Below the pieces are notes generated by a model. It was given only the letters and a program-made list of their open reading frames with translations, did no database searches and was not told the origin of the DNA. Made by a program: the position numbers and the translations under genes. Shown in pieces: positions 33,818 to 43,868 of a DNA stretch of 64,000 nt (its first letter is position 1; each line of letters opens with the position of its first letter). The stretch is from an uncultured Clostridia bacterium (GTDB lineage Bacteria; Bacillota; Clostridia; Christensenellales; Pumilibacteraceae): assembly GCA_934270565.1 (NCBI GenBank), contig CAKQPR010000008.1, positions 1 to 64,000 of the forward strand, read 5' to 3'.

Positions 33818-34525
33818 TCACAATGCGCGGGCGATTTCTTTTTTCAGCCTGCCGATTATCTTCTTTTCGAGCCTCGATATGTACGACTGGGAAATCCCCA
33901 TCATATCCGCGACCTGCTTCTGCGTTTTCTCTTCTCTTCCTTCCAGACCGAAACGCATTTCCATTATTTCCCGTTCACGCTCTGAAAGACGGTCGATCGC
34001 TTCGCGAAGAAGTTGTTTTTCAACCGAATTTTCGATATTCCGCGACACAAGATCGGGATCGGTTCCGAGTATGTCGCTCATCAGCAGTTCGTTACCCTCG
34101 AAATCGACGTTAAGCGGTTCTTCGAGCGAAACTTCGCTTTTCGTTCTCACGATACGCCTTAAATGCATAAGAATTTCGTTCTCGATACAACGTGACGCAT
34201 AGGTTGCAAGCTTAATATTCTTCTCGGGAGCAAAACTGTTTACCGCCTTGATTAGCCCGATTGTCCCAACCGAAATAAGATCGTCCATCTCAACGCCCGT
34301 GTTATCGAATTTTCGCGCGATATACACCACGAGGCGTAAATTATGCTCGATAAGCGTTGCTTTGGCGGCTTTTGATCCCGTGCCGAGTTCGGAAACGGCG
34401 ATTTTTTCTTCTTCGGGCGATAGCGGCGTGGGGAGAGCTTCTCCGGCGCTGAGGTAAAAAACTTCGTCATCACGACTAAGCCCCAAAAAGCGCGCGATTA
34501 AGTCAAGCAATTTTTTCAGTTTCAT
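33818..34525 (-). CDS. sigE: Mother-cell sigma factor SigE (proprotein)
   Basis: A 235-aa sigma factor with an N-terminal extension (~25 residues, LKKLLDLIARFLGLSRDDEVFYL) typical of the inactive pro-form, then regions 2 (MDDLISVGTIGLIKAVNSFAPEKNIKLATYASRCIENEILMHLRR), 3 and 4 (LSEREREIMEMRFGLEGREEKTQKQVADMMGISQSYISRLEKK). Overlaps spoIIGA by 23 nt. No sigG gene follows, unlike many relatives; the next gene is a convergent transporter. Confidence 0.96.
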   Translation of the reverse strand: MKLKKLLDLIARFLGLSRDDEVFYLSAGEALPTPLSPEEEKIAVSELGTGSKAAKATLIEHNLRLVVYIARKFDNTGVEMDDLISVGTIGLIKAVNSFAPEKNIKLATYASRCIENEILMHLRRIVRTKSEVSLEEPLNVDFEGNELLMSDILGTDPDLVSRNIENSVEKQLLREAIDRLSEREREIMEMRFGLEGREEKTQKQVADMMGISQSYISRLEKKIIGRLKKEIARAL

Positions 34526-35369
34526 CTACTACTCCTTCCGATCTTTCGATCGCCTCAAGAATTTCCGCAGGTAAAAGCGCGTCGTATTCGCCGGATTCGC
34601 CTATATCGCGCGCGGACGTGCCTATCGCTACGTCATATAATATATGCTTGTTGTTCCCCGTATATAATATAAAATTATCGGTCGGAAGCAAAGTTATTTT
34701 TCCGTCGCCCGTAGCGGTCTTTATATGCTTTGTTTCGAAACTTTTCTTTTCGGCAAGTTTTATCGTGCCCGTGGCGCTGAGCTTCTTCACAAGCGATTTT
34801 GCGCTTATAAGCGCTATCGGAACGCCGTTGTGTTTCATTGCGTTTCCCGTATCGACAAACCCGCGGAACGTAACCTCTTCTCCGAAAACGCGAAACGAAA
34901 AATCATATGTAAACCGTGCGATTTCCCGTTTGCGTTTTACCGTCGCTAAAGCGCGTTTTATCATCGAATAAGGAATTAATGCGCCCGCGACGATTGCGAA
35001 TATCGGAATTTTGAAAAACCTCATATTCAGCGCGGAATTCGCGTCTCCTGTAATAGCAAAACCGATTGCGAATATCGCTCCGCCAAAACAGAACGTTATA
35101 AGCAGGAAAGCAAGCGACGGCAGAACGAATTTTCTCTTTCCCGCAAACAATATCGCGCACAGCGACGAATAGGAAATTCCTCTCAGTACCCACCCTATCC
35201 AAGCGGTTTTTATAAGCGGATAAAGAAGCGCAAATGCCGTTCCGACAACGCAAGCCGCAAAAATCCTCAACCGACTGCGTTTAATTGCACACACGCGATA
35301 CGTCAGGCGCGCTATCAGATATGTAATCGCCGCGTTATCGAGAATTACAAGTTCCACATAAACGTCCAT
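34503..35369 (-). CDS. spoIIGA: Sigma-E processing peptidase
   Basis: A 288-aa membrane protease. Five hydrophobic spans fill residues ~1-140; the C-terminal aspartic-protease-like domain carries GFVDTGNAM (~183-191) with the catalytic Asp. It trims pro-SigE once activated from the forespore. Overlap with sigE supports coupled translation. Confidence 0.92.
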   Translation of the reverse strand: MDVYVELVILDNAAITYLIARLTYRVCAIKRSRLRIFAACVVGTAFALLYPLIKTAWIGWVLRGISYSSLCAILFAGKRKFVLPSLAFLLITFCFGGAIFAIGFAITGDANSALNMRFFKIPIFAIVAGALIPYSMIKRALATVKRKREIARFTYDFSFRVFGEEVTFRGFVDTGNAMKHNGVPIALISAKSLVKKLSATGTIKLAEKKSFETKHIKTATGDGKITLLPTDNFILYTGNNKHILYDVAIGTSARDIGESGEYDALLPAEILEAIERSEGVVDETEKIA

Positions 35370-35433
35370 ACCATTATGATACCACGAGAAAAAACGGCAA
35401 TAAACGTAAATTGACGAGAAAATTGCCGAAATA

Positions 35434-35471
35434 AAGAAAATTCCCCGCAGGCTATTGCCCGAAAGGAATTT
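35434..35471 (-). terminator. Terminator of ftsZ
   Basis: AAATTCC/GGAATTT outer stem with an inner CGGGC-AATA-GCCTG stem and a following T-rich TTTCTTT on the minus strand. Confidence 0.65.
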
Positions 35472-35498
35472 AATATCGATATGAAATTTTACTGCGAG

Positions 35499-36659
35499 TT
35501 ATTTTTTCTTTCTCTCGTTTAGAATACGCAGGAATTCGGGGAAATCGTCTTCGGCGTCGATACGCGAAGTTCCGACAGCGGGGCGGCGGGTGTTTGCCAC
35601 AGTTACGCGCGGCTGTTCCTGCTGTTGCGCGGGTGCGGGACGGACGGGAATTTCGTTCGGCTTGCGGACAACGCCGGAGATCGTGCCTTCCGCGCGCTGG
35701 CTTCTGACGGGATCGTCAAATCCGGTAGCGATTACCGTAACGAGAATTTCCTCGCTCATACTCTCGCGGATATCGGCGCCGAAAATTATGTTTGCTCCGG
35801 GGTGAACGACCTCGCGGACAAGCTCGGTCGCTTCGTTGATTTCGTCAAGCGTCATATCTTCCGAACCCATTACGTTAAGTATAACGCGGGTAGCGCCTTC
35901 GATCGAAGTTTCGAGCAAAGGACTGTTGACGGCGAGCTTAACCGCATCCATAGTGCGTTTCTCGCCTCTGCCTCTGCCTATGCCCATATGCGCGATACCG
36001 CTGTTGCGCATTACGGTGCACACGTCTGCAAAATCAAGGTTGATAAGCGCTGGCGTAACAACGAGGTCGCTGATAGCCTGAATACCCTGACGAAGAACGT
36101 CGTCCGCGTGCTTGAAAGCCTCTTTAAGCGGCATTTTGGGCGCAAGATTCATAAGTTTCTGGTTGGGAACGACAACGATACCGTCAACGACCTTCTTAAG
36201 GTTTGCGATACCGATTTCGGCGTGATCCATTCTCGGTCTGCCTTCGAACAGGAAAGGCTTAGTCACGACGGCGATCGTAAGTTTACCCATTTCCTTGGCG
36301 ATGCTTGCGATAACCGGAGCCGCGCCCGTTCCCGTGCCGCCGCCCATACCGGCGGTTACGAACACGAGATCTGCGTCTTTTATCGCCGCTGAAATGGCAA
36401 GTCTGCTTTCTTCCGCCGATTTCTGACCTTTTTCGGGATCCGCTCCCGCACCCTGACCGTGCGTAAGTTTATCGCCTATCTGAATTCTTGTCTCGGCTTT
36501 AGACATGCTAAGCGCTTGAAGATCTGTATTTACGGCAATAAAACGCGCGCTTTTCACTCCTGCGTCGATCATACTGTTTACGGCATTTCCACCGCCGCCG
36601 CCCACACCGACAACGACAATATTCGCCGGCATTCTGAGCATATCTTTATTATCAAACAT
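35499..36659 (-). CDS. ftsZ: Cell division GTPase FtsZ
   Basis: A 386-aa tubulin-like protein: NIVVVGVGGGGGNAVNSMIDAG, VTAGMGGGTGTGAAPVIASIAKE (tubulin signature, ~101-123), NLDFADV, and a linker of Q/P-rich sequence before the C-terminal DDFPEFLRILNERKKK tail that binds FtsA and other partners. 12 nt after ftsA. Confidence 0.98.
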   Translation of the reverse strand: MFDNKDMLRMPANIVVVGVGGGGGNAVNSMIDAGVKSARFIAVNTDLQALSMSKAETRIQIGDKLTHGQGAGADPEKGQKSAEESRLAISAAIKDADLVFVTAGMGGGTGTGAAPVIASIAKEMGKLTIAVVTKPFLFEGRPRMDHAEIGIANLKKVVDGIVVVPNQKLMNLAPKMPLKEAFKHADDVLRQGIQAISDLVVTPALINLDFADVCTVMRNSGIAHMGIGRGRGEKRTMDAVKLAVNSPLLETSIEGATRVILNVMGSEDMTLDEINEATELVREVVHPGANIIFGADIRESMSEEILVTVIATGFDDPVRSQRAEGTISGVVRKPNEIPVRPAPAQQQEQPRVTVANTRRPAVGTSRIDAEDDFPEFLRILNERKKK

Positions 36660-36671
36660 AATTGAATCCTC

Positions 36672-37826
36672 CTATTTTTTGAACAAGCGGGCAAAGAACC
36701 CTTTCTTTTCAACAGAATCGTTTTTTACAGCCATATCGAGAAGTCCGTAAGAAGCGGAAGCCTCGGGGCGATTAACCTGCGGGAACGGCGGCACGGCAAC
36801 GGAAACGTTTCTGCCGATACGCGCTCCGAGCACGTCTTTTGCGCCGCGAATATAAGAAATTCCGCCGCCCGTGAGCATATACGTTACATACGTGGGAATT
36901 TCGTATTCGCACGCCGCAAGGCATTTATTTACGGTGTTCGCAATCGTAAGAACTCTGTGCGAAACTATTTCGTTTACGAGCTTGGTCGGGAATTCGACAA
37001 TGCCGTCGGCAGTCGAAATTTCGTACACGTCGTCGTCCGACGGATCGAGCGTGAGTACTACTTTGCGCTTGAGCTCTTCCGCGACCGAGAACGGCGTTTC
37101 GAGCGCAGTGGCAAGATCGGCGGTGATATTTCCTCCGCCCATCGAGAATGACGATAGCGCAAGCATACCGTCGCCGCGAACGACGCTTACCGTCGAGGTA
37201 AGATATCCTACGTCGATGAGGACGGCTGTCGCGTCGCGTTTTTCGTCCGGAATTAACAGTAAAGCTTCGGCAAGCGGCGAACAAACGAATTCGACTTCGG
37301 ACACGCCCATATCGAGCAGAACGCCTTTGATATCGTCGGTAAACGCTTTATCCGCCAAAAAGTAAGAAAGTACGCCGCCAAAACGCGCGGTAACTTGTCC
37401 GATCGGCGAAATAATTCTGCGCTCGTTGTCAATCGTGTAATATACAGGCTGAATATTTATAACCTCGTATGCTTCGGGGTCGAAATCTTCGCCCTGCGAA
37501 TGAAGCTCGAAAACGTCCGTTTCTTTGAGTTTACGCTTGCGGTTGAAAACGGTGTTGACCTCTTTCGTAACGAGAACGCAAGCTTCCCCCGGGACGCCGA
37601 CGTAAACCTTGTCGATCTTAACGCCCGCGATCTTAGCCGCATCGTTAAGCGCCTTTGCGATAGACGAAGGCAGACTTTTCCGATCGATCCAGTCGCCGAA
37701 CATAAAGCCGGCGTAAGGAACAGCCGCTTTACCCGCGACGCGCAACGTACCGTTTGCACCCTTCGAGCCGATAAGGACGGTTATTTTTTCGGTTCCGAAA
37801 TCAAGAATTACGCTGTTTGTAATCAT
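36672..37826 (-). CDS. ftsA: Cell division protein FtsA
   Basis: A 384-aa actin-like membrane anchor of the Z ring. MITNSVILDFGTEKITVLIG phosphate-1 region, IDVGYLTSTVSVVRGDGML phosphate-2 (~213-232), MLTGGGISYIRGAKDVL adenosine motif, and a C-terminal amphipathic helix KKGFFARLFKK for membrane binding. Directly upstream of ftsZ. Confidence 0.93.
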   Translation of the reverse strand: MITNSVILDFGTEKITVLIGSKGANGTLRVAGKAAVPYAGFMFGDWIDRKSLPSSIAKALNDAAKIAGVKIDKVYVGVPGEACVLVTKEVNTVFNRKRKLKETDVFELHSQGEDFDPEAYEVINIQPVYYTIDNERRIISPIGQVTARFGGVLSYFLADKAFTDDIKGVLLDMGVSEVEFVCSPLAEALLLIPDEKRDATAVLIDVGYLTSTVSVVRGDGMLALSSFSMGGGNITADLATALETPFSVAEELKRKVVLTLDPSDDDVYEISTADGIVEFPTKLVNEIVSHRVLTIANTVNKCLAACEYEIPTYVTYMLTGGGISYIRGAKDVLGARIGRNVSVAVPPFPQVNRPEASASYGLLDMAVKNDSVEKKGFFARLFKK

Positions 37827-37853
37827 TTTATCTCCTGATTGATCCTTCGTACT

Positions 37854-38642
37854 TTAATTGTTCTTTTCTCCGACCGTTACGACGTATTTTTGTTCGCTGC
37901 GGTTGAAGTAAACACGCATCTTTTTGTTCATGTAATTGTCTTCGCGATCGAAGTAAGTGCTTAACGCAAGTCTGAGTTCGGGAACAAGATCGTCAAGATC
38001 TCCGCTGAACTCGATTTCCGTTCCCGTCCGCATTTTAACGAAAAACTCTCTGTTCGAAGAAATCCTGCTTATGTCTATGCTCTCGAAAATTTCCATCTTT
38101 TTCTGAAGCGACGTATATTCGAGAATCTGAAGCTTGTCTATCGTTTCGGTAAACTTTGTTATAAACTTCCCTTCGGTCGAGTCGGCGGCGAAAGCCGTTT
38201 TTCCTGCCGAAGTTTCGGTCGGGGCGCTCAGTGCCGTGAATTTTATGTATTTGTCGGGATCGTCGGTAGTCGATAATATTTTGCCGTCGTATCCCGCGAG
38301 CAAAGTCTGCTCTCCCGCCGCGATTGCGTAATACGGGAAAAGCTTGCGGAAATTTATGTACACGCGATCGGGAAACTTGCGCTCGATATTTATTACTTCG
38401 ACTTGCGGCATTTTGCTTTCGACGGTTTCGATTATTTTCTTTTCGCTCAGAAGGAAAATGCTTCTTCCCGTCTTGATTTCGTTGACGTTGAAATCGGCAA
38501 CCTGTTCGCACAGCTCCTGATCGTCGTCGTTAGTGCAATAGGCGTAAACGAACCGAACCGAAAACACCGCGCTTGACAACACAATCAGCGTGGTTACCGC
38601 GAAAAGTATGCAAAACAGAATAATCAGACGTTTGTTTCTCAT
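37854..38642 (-). CDS. divIB: Cell division protein FtsQ/DivIB
   Basis: A 262-aa single-pass membrane protein. The hydrophobic span LIILFCILFAVTTLIVLSSAVF (~5-28) is followed by a POTRA-like FDL region (FNVNEIKTGRSIFLLSEKKIIETVESKMPQVEVINIERKFPDRVYINF). It is extracytoplasmic and links divisome proteins. Placement upstream of ftsA-ftsZ supports the call. Confidence 0.85.
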   Translation of the reverse strand: MRNKRLIILFCILFAVTTLIVLSSAVFSVRFVYAYCTNDDDQELCEQVADFNVNEIKTGRSIFLLSEKKIIETVESKMPQVEVINIERKFPDRVYINFRKLFPYYAIAAGEQTLLAGYDGKILSTTDDPDKYIKFTALSAPTETSAGKTAFAADSTEGKFITKFTETIDKLQILEYTSLQKKMEIFESIDISRISSNREFFVKMRTGTEIEFSGDLDDLVPELRLALSTYFDREDNYMNKKMRVYFNRSEQKYVVTVGEKNN

Positions 38643-38734
38643 AAATCTCTTGCTTTTCGGCGCTCTGATTTCAGCTTTGATCGGAAGCTAATCTTTTGAT
38701 ATTATAACATCTATCGACGAAAAAGGCAAGAAAA

Positions 38735-38791
38735 AACGCTCAATCGGATAAAATTTTTATATCCGTGCAAAAAGCAATCCGATCGAGCGTT
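38735..38791 (-). terminator. Terminator of murA
   Basis: A 15-nt stem AACGCTC-x-ATCGGAT with one mismatch, a 27-nt loop and a T6CTT run on the minus strand. Confidence 0.75.
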
Positions 38792-38809
38792 GCATAACGC
38801 GTATAGGTT

Positions 38810-40060
38810 TTAAATCCGTCGCACGTCTGCGCCGAGAGAAGCAAGATCGCGTTCGAATTTATAATATCCCCTGTCAACGTGGCAAATGCCGCTTACGGTG
38901 CTCTCGCCTTCCGCTCCGAGCGCGGCAACGATCAAAGCCGCTCCCCCGCGAAGATCTTTTGCCTCAACGCTCGTGCCGCGTAACTTTTTCACGCCGCGAA
39001 CAACCGCAACTCTGTCCTTTACCGATATGCGAGCGCCCATCTTTGCAAGTTCTTTCGTGTACCCGAAACGGTTTTCGAACAGATTTTCCACCATAACCGA
39101 AGTTCCCGCCGCAGTGGAAAGCGAAGCGACGGTTTGCGCCTGCATGTCGGTCGGAAACCCCGAATACGGTTGCGTTTCGATTTTGGAAACCGCTTTTAGC
39201 CTGCCGTTCGAAACAACCCTTACGCCCGCGCCGTCGCGTCTGATATCGACGCCCGCCGCGGTGAATTTTTCTATCACGCCCGAAATCAATGCGGGGTCGA
39301 GGTTGCGGACGTAAATATCGCCGCCAGCCGCAGCGCACGCCGCAATAAAAGTTCCGCCGATAATGCGGTCGGGCACGGGAGTAAATTCGCAGCCTCCAAG
39401 CTCCTTTACGCCGTCGACAACGATCAGATCCCCTCCCGCTCCCGCGACCTTACCGCCGCAAGAGTTGATAAACCGCGCAAGATCGACGATTTCGGGTTCG
39501 CGGGCGGCATTTCGTATTATCGTTCTGCCTTTTGCGGTTGCCGCCGCCATAATCGCGTTTTCGGTTGCGCCCACGCTCGGAAAATCGAATACGATTTCGC
39601 CGCCTTTCAGTTCCGATCCGTCGCAAACGATCTTTCCGTCAGATTCGGAAATTCTAACCCCGAGTTTGCCGAGCCCGTAAATATGCAGATCTATAGGTCT
39701 AAGCCCTATATCGCACCCGCCGGGGTAACCGATACAAGCTTCGCCGAGCCTCCCGACGAGAGGTCCGAGGATAAAAACGGACGAACGTATTCTGCCCGTC
39801 ACCGCACAATCGGCTTCGGCGTTGGTCACTTCTCTCGCGTCGATTACCAGATCGCCGTTTTCCCATCGCGATTTAACCCCGTAAGACGCGACGATATCGA
39901 GCATATCCGAAACGTCGCCGAGCGGTGCGCAGTTATGTAATTTAATTTCTCCGCGGCATAACAGCGAACAAGCCACAATCGGCAATACGGCGTTTTTTGC
40001 CGCACAGACGCCGATATCTCCGCAGAGCCTGTTTCCTCCTTTAATCATTAAAACATCCAT
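38810..40060 (-). CDS. murA: UDP-N-acetylglucosamine 1-carboxyvinyltransferase
   Basis: A 416-aa enzyme for the first committed step of peptidoglycan synthesis. Marks: IKGGNRLCGDIGVCAAKNAVLPI (~5-27), the loop YPGGCDIGLRPIDLHI (~112-127) with the fosfomycin-target Cys, PVPDRIIGGTFIAACAAAGG, and PTDMQAQTVASLST. The ATG at 40060 has GGGAG upstream; the long upstream open frame is not used. Confidence 0.96.
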   Translation of the reverse strand: MDVLMIKGGNRLCGDIGVCAAKNAVLPIVACSLLCRGEIKLHNCAPLGDVSDMLDIVASYGVKSRWENGDLVIDAREVTNAEADCAVTGRIRSSVFILGPLVGRLGEACIGYPGGCDIGLRPIDLHIYGLGKLGVRISESDGKIVCDGSELKGGEIVFDFPSVGATENAIMAAATAKGRTIIRNAAREPEIVDLARFINSCGGKVAGAGGDLIVVDGVKELGGCEFTPVPDRIIGGTFIAACAAAGGDIYVRNLDPALISGVIEKFTAAGVDIRRDGAGVRVVSNGRLKAVSKIETQPYSGFPTDMQAQTVASLSTAAGTSVMVENLFENRFGYTKELAKMGARISVKDRVAVVRGVKKLRGTSVEAKDLRGGAALIVAALGAEGESTVSGICHVDRGYYKFERDLASLGADVRRI

Positions 40061-40071
40061 AGTTTTCTCCC

Positions 40072-40581
40072 TTAAAAAGCCGATTTGTATATTCCGATAA
40101 GCATCAGCGCCACGCCCGAAACGGCGGAAGCGCTTTTTGCCGTGTTGCGGAGTTGTGCGCAACGCGCGCCGAGAAGAAGAAAAACGAAATGCGCAAGAAA
40201 CGCGCCCGCAGCATAGATTATTATAAACGCTACGTTTCCTCCGCCGAGCGCGAGACAGCTGACGCCCGCGTCCACGCTTACGGCAAGCCCGAGCGCGGCA
40301 ACTCCGCCGTTCTTGCGTTCTATGGTAAGGCTTTTCTTTCCGAAAGACGAAAGATAATTCCTCGCGCCGAGAAAAACAAAAATCGCTCCGCCCGCTTTCC
40401 CGAGAAGCGGAAAAGCAGACGATACGAATTCGCCCGCAATACCGCAAATCACGCAAACGAAAAAGGTAAAGCTCGCGGCATACAAAATTTCAGATACGTT
40501 CAGTTCTTCTCCGAGCCCGTATGCGACGGCGGCAAAATACGCGTCAACGCTTACGGCTATTATCGTAATCGCATATGTCAT
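40072..40581 (-). CDS. MntP/YtaF-like membrane protein
   Basis: A 169-aa protein with about six hydrophobic spans in two repeats. The first repeat has SVDAYFAAVAYGLGE and the second SVDAGVSCLALGGG, resembling the SxDAxxVG motifs of MntP manganese exporters and the sporulation protein YtaF. GGAG precedes the ATG at 40581. It begins 11 nt upstream of murA on the same strand; a second MntP gene lies at 53792. Manganese export is plausible but the motif is less perfect here. Confidence 0.65.
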   Translation of the reverse strand: MTYAITIIAVSVDAYFAAVAYGLGEELNVSEILYAASFTFFVCVICGIAGEFVSSAFPLLGKAGGAIFVFLGARNYLSSFGKKSLTIERKNGGVAALGLAVSVDAGVSCLALGGGNVAFIIIYAAGAFLAHFVFLLLGARCAQLRNTAKSASAVSGVALMLIGIYKSAF

Positions 40582-40670
40582 CTTCGGTTCTCCGTCATAC
40601 TCTATAATATGACGTTGCGATCGCTTCCGTTCGGGGTAAAAACCGATATACGTTGATATTAGGAGCACGC

Positions 40671-40703
40671 AAAAAACAGCGACCGTTCGGTATGAACGAT
40701 CGC
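40671..40703 (-). terminator. Terminator of the sodium:solute symporter gene
   Basis: A GCGA-x-CGTTC stem with one mismatch, a 5-nt loop and TGTTTTTTG on the minus strand. Confidence 0.7.
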
Positions 40704-40732
40704 CGTAAGAAACGTATTGAATTTAATGTCGG

Positions 40733-42280
40733 TTAAATATTTTCCGTCGCGACTTCTTCCTCGTCGCGGTACTCTCTCGCTTTATCGAAAAGCGCAACCA
40801 CTTCGTCCGAAGGTTTCGGAGTAAGCAACGAAGTTACGACTGCCGCAACCATACTGAGCACGAACCCCGGGAGCAATTCGTAAACCTGCGTGTTTGCGAT
40901 TACCGAAGTGAAACCGTAATACTCGAAGTTGAAGAATATCATCCAGAGTACGGACACAACGAAGCCCGTGATAATACCCGCGTTTGCGCCCTTGTAATTG
41001 AAGCGTTTCCAGTAAAGCGCAAGGATCATCGACGGACCGAACGCCGCTCCGAAAATCGACCATGCCGCGGACACGAGGCTCATAATACTCGTGTCGCCCG
41101 CAACGAGCGCGATAACGAGCGCGATCGCAGTGACTGCGGCGACGGTAGCTCTGCCCACCCAAAGGAGCTCTTTATCCGAAGCGTTTTTGCGTATCGTGGT
41201 TTTGTAAATATCCGAGGCGAACGAGCTCGACGAAGCAAGAAGCTGAGAGTCGGCTGTGGACATAGCCGCTGCGACGATTGCCGCGAGCATAAAGCCGCCT
41301 ATAAGCGCAACCGCTCCCCAGCTCATCATTTTGCGGACGAGAACGACGAACACCTGTTCTTTGTTGTCCTCCATGGCAGGGCCGAAGTAGACGCGCGCCA
41401 CGAGCGCCATAACGGTAGTCATAATAAGAATGAGCGCGATCCAGACGATACCGAGGATCTGCGAACGTTTCATTTCTTTTTCGTTCTTGATTGCCATATA
41501 GCGGACGAGAATATGCGGCATACCGGCATAGCCGAGTCCCCAACTGAGTCCCGTAAGCATACTTGCTACGCTTGCCCAGTCGAATTTACCGGAGCTCAAG
41601 AAGCTGAAGTAATTCTCGCCGACTGCCATATCGGGAGCTTTCACGCCGTTGCCGATAACGCCGCAAGCGACTACCGGTACGAGCATAAGCGCGACAAGCA
41701 TCAGCATACCCTGTATAAAGTCCGTCCAGCAAACCGCGTTGAACCCGCCGAGAAGCGTGTACGCGACGATAACGAGCGCCGAAATAATCATAGCGATTTT
41801 TTCGTCTATACCCATAACGGTGGAGAAAATCGTTCCGCAAGCCTTGATGGAAGAAGCCGCATAAATGCAGTAAGCAACAACGAAGATTATAGCGCATATG
41901 ACGCGAAGAAGCGGATTTTTCTCTTTAAATCTGTTCTGGAAGAATTGCGGAACGGTAATCGAGTCGTCCGCAACGATCGAGAAACGGCGAAGTTTCGGCG
42001 CAATGAACAGCCACGCGAGAATTGTGCCGATCAGAAGCCCGATCGAAATCCACACCTGTCCGAGACCGTACATATAGATCGATCCGGGAAGCCCCATAAG
42101 AATCCAAGCGCTCATGTCGGAAGCGCCCGCACTCAAAGCGGAAACGAGACCGTTCATCTGTCTGCCGCCGAGGAAATAGTCCTTATCGCCCTTGTCTTTC
42201 GACTTAACGAAGAACCAGATCCCGACCGCAAGAACGGAAATAAAGTACAGTATAAACGAAGTCAATTCATAATAGTTCAT
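40733..42280 (-). CDS. putP: Sodium:proline (solute) symporter
   Basis: A 515-aa LeuT-fold symporter with ~13 spans. DYFLGGRQMNGLVSALSAGASDMSAWILMGLPGSIYMYGLGQVWISIGLLIGTILAWLFIAPKLRRFS, LLGGFNAVCWTDFIQG and STADSQLLASSSSFASDIYK match PutP and its sodium-binding serines. Start ATG 42280 with GGAG. Proline is the likely substrate; related amino acids are possible. Confidence 0.9.
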   Translation of the reverse strand: MNYYELTSFILYFISVLAVGIWFFVKSKDKGDKDYFLGGRQMNGLVSALSAGASDMSAWILMGLPGSIYMYGLGQVWISIGLLIGTILAWLFIAPKLRRFSIVADDSITVPQFFQNRFKEKNPLLRVICAIIFVVAYCIYAASSIKACGTIFSTVMGIDEKIAMIISALVIVAYTLLGGFNAVCWTDFIQGMLMLVALMLVPVVACGVIGNGVKAPDMAVGENYFSFLSSGKFDWASVASMLTGLSWGLGYAGMPHILVRYMAIKNEKEMKRSQILGIVWIALILIMTTVMALVARVYFGPAMEDNKEQVFVVLVRKMMSWGAVALIGGFMLAAIVAAAMSTADSQLLASSSSFASDIYKTTIRKNASDKELLWVGRATVAAVTAIALVIALVAGDTSIMSLVSAAWSIFGAAFGPSMILALYWKRFNYKGANAGIITGFVVSVLWMIFFNFEYYGFTSVIANTQVYELLPGFVLSMVAAVVTSLLTPKPSDEVVALFDKAREYRDEEEVATENI

Positions 42281-42329
42281 ATTCTCTCCGATATGCGCCC
42301 GCATAAGTCCGCAACGCGCTAACCTATTT

Positions 42330-42358
42330 ATTTTAGTAGAATTTGACGAAAAAGTCAA
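42330..42358 (-). promoter_or_regulatory. Promoter of the symporter gene
   Basis: On the minus strand: TTGACT, a 17-bp spacer and TAAAAT. Confidence 0.65.
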
Positions 42359-42436
42359 ATGTTTGAACGATATATGACGAATTTATGATAAAAACATTGT
42401 AAAATAGCACGGTTTTGGCACGCGTAAACAGGGCGT

Positions 42437-42465
42437 TTGACAAATGCGGAAAAATATGTTATATT
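42437..42465 (+). promoter_or_regulatory. Promoter of citrate synthase
   Basis: A perfect TTGACA (42437-42442), a 17-bp spacer and TATATT (42460-42465). Confidence 0.75.
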
Positions 42466-42494
42466 ATTTTAGAAAAAATCGCAGGAGATACGCT

Positions 42495-43856
42495 ATGAAT
42501 ATTTACTCCGAAATCAATCCTTATGTACAAAGCCTTGCCGACATCAGCGACGCGCGGCACGGCATAAAACAGGAAATGTACGCCGAAAACGACGTTAAAC
42601 GCGGACTTCGCGATATAAACGGCAAAGGCGTGGTCGCAGGACTTACCGAAGTTTCGGCAGTCATTCAGCATATGACCTTACCGAACGGCGAAACCGTGGC
42701 TTGCGACGGCGAGCTTCGTTATCGCGGTATAAACGTGCGCGATCTTGTAAACGGCTTTATTTCCGAAAACCGTTTCGGATTCGAAGAGACCGTTTATCTT
42801 TTGCTTTTCTCTTCGCTTCCGAGCAAAGATGAACTCGAACGTTTTTCCAAGCAGCTTTCCGATTACAGAAGTCTGCCCGTTTCGTTCGTCCGCGACATTA
42901 TACTGAAAGCCCCCGGTAAAGACGTTATGAACGTGCTTTCGAGGTGTGTTCTCGCGCTCTACGCTTACGACGATAATCCCGACGATATTTCGACGGCAAA
43001 CGTTCTTCGCCAGTGTCTGCAATTGATTGCCCGTTTTCCTCTTTTGTCCGTTTACGCTTACAATTCGCTCAACCACTATCATAACGGTCAGAGCCTGTTT
43101 ATTCATTATCCGAAGCCCGAACTCTCCACAGCCGAAAACATATTATATATACTGAGGGAGGACGGAAAATTCACTCCGCTCGAAGCGCAGATTCTCGATC
43201 TGTGCCTTGTCCTTCACGCCGAACACGGCGGCGGCAACAATTCGACCTTTACCACGCACGTCGTCACCTCATCGGGTACGGACACATATTCGGCGATTTC
43301 GGCGGCGCTCGGCTCGCTTAAAGGTCCGCGGCACGGCGGAGCGAACATTAAAGTCATGAGAATGTTCGACGACCTCAACGCCAACGTTGACGTCAGCGAC
43401 GAAAACGCGATCCGCGATTATCTCGTAAAGCTTCTCGATAAACAAGCTTTTGACAGGACGGGACTTATTTACGGAATGGGGCACGCGGTGTATACGATTT
43501 CCGATCCCCGCGCCGAAATTCTTAAAGGTTTTGCCGAAAAACTTTCCCGCGATAAGGGCATGGAAAAGGAATTCGAGGTTTACAAAACCGTCGCCCGCCT
43601 CGCCCCCGAAGTTATCGCCGAAAAGCGCCGCATTTACAAAGGCGTCAGCGCGAACGTCGATTTTTATTCGGGTCTCGTCTACAAAATGCTCGGGCTTCCG
43701 TATGAACTCTATACGCCCATTTTCGCGATTTCGCGCATAGCTGGCTGGAGCGCTCACCGCATAGAAGAATTACAGTGCGCGGGCAAAATCATTCGTCCCG
43801 CATACATAGCCGTAAAGCCCGACGCGGAATATGTAAAACTCGACGACAGAAACTGA
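42495..43856 (+). CDS. Citrate synthase
   Basis: A 453-aa protein of the long form. Catalytic segments: AEHGGGNNSTFTTHVVTSSGTDTYSAISAALGSLKGPRHGGAN (~240-283, His) and the GMGHAVYTISDPRAEIL region (~327-343, His) with an Asp later. It condenses acetyl-CoA and oxaloacetate. AGGAG precedes the ATG; an upstream in-frame extension overlaps the promoter. No other TCA-cycle gene is near, so it may serve glutamate synthesis. Confidence 0.92.
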   Translation: MNIYSEINPYVQSLADISDARHGIKQEMYAENDVKRGLRDINGKGVVAGLTEVSAVIQHMTLPNGETVACDGELRYRGINVRDLVNGFISENRFGFEETVYLLLFSSLPSKDELERFSKQLSDYRSLPVSFVRDIILKAPGKDVMNVLSRCVLALYAYDDNPDDISTANVLRQCLQLIARFPLLSVYAYNSLNHYHNGQSLFIHYPKPELSTAENILYILREDGKFTPLEAQILDLCLVLHAEHGGGNNSTFTTHVVTSSGTDTYSAISAALGSLKGPRHGGANIKVMRMFDDLNANVDVSDENAIRDYLVKLLDKQAFDRTGLIYGMGHAVYTISDPRAEILKGFAEKLSRDKGMEKEFEVYKTVARLAPEVIAEKRRIYKGVSANVDFYSGLVYKMLGLPYELYTPIFAISRIAGWSAHRIEELQCAGKIIRPAYIAVKPDAEYVKLDDRN

Positions 43857-43868
43857 TTTAACGAAAAC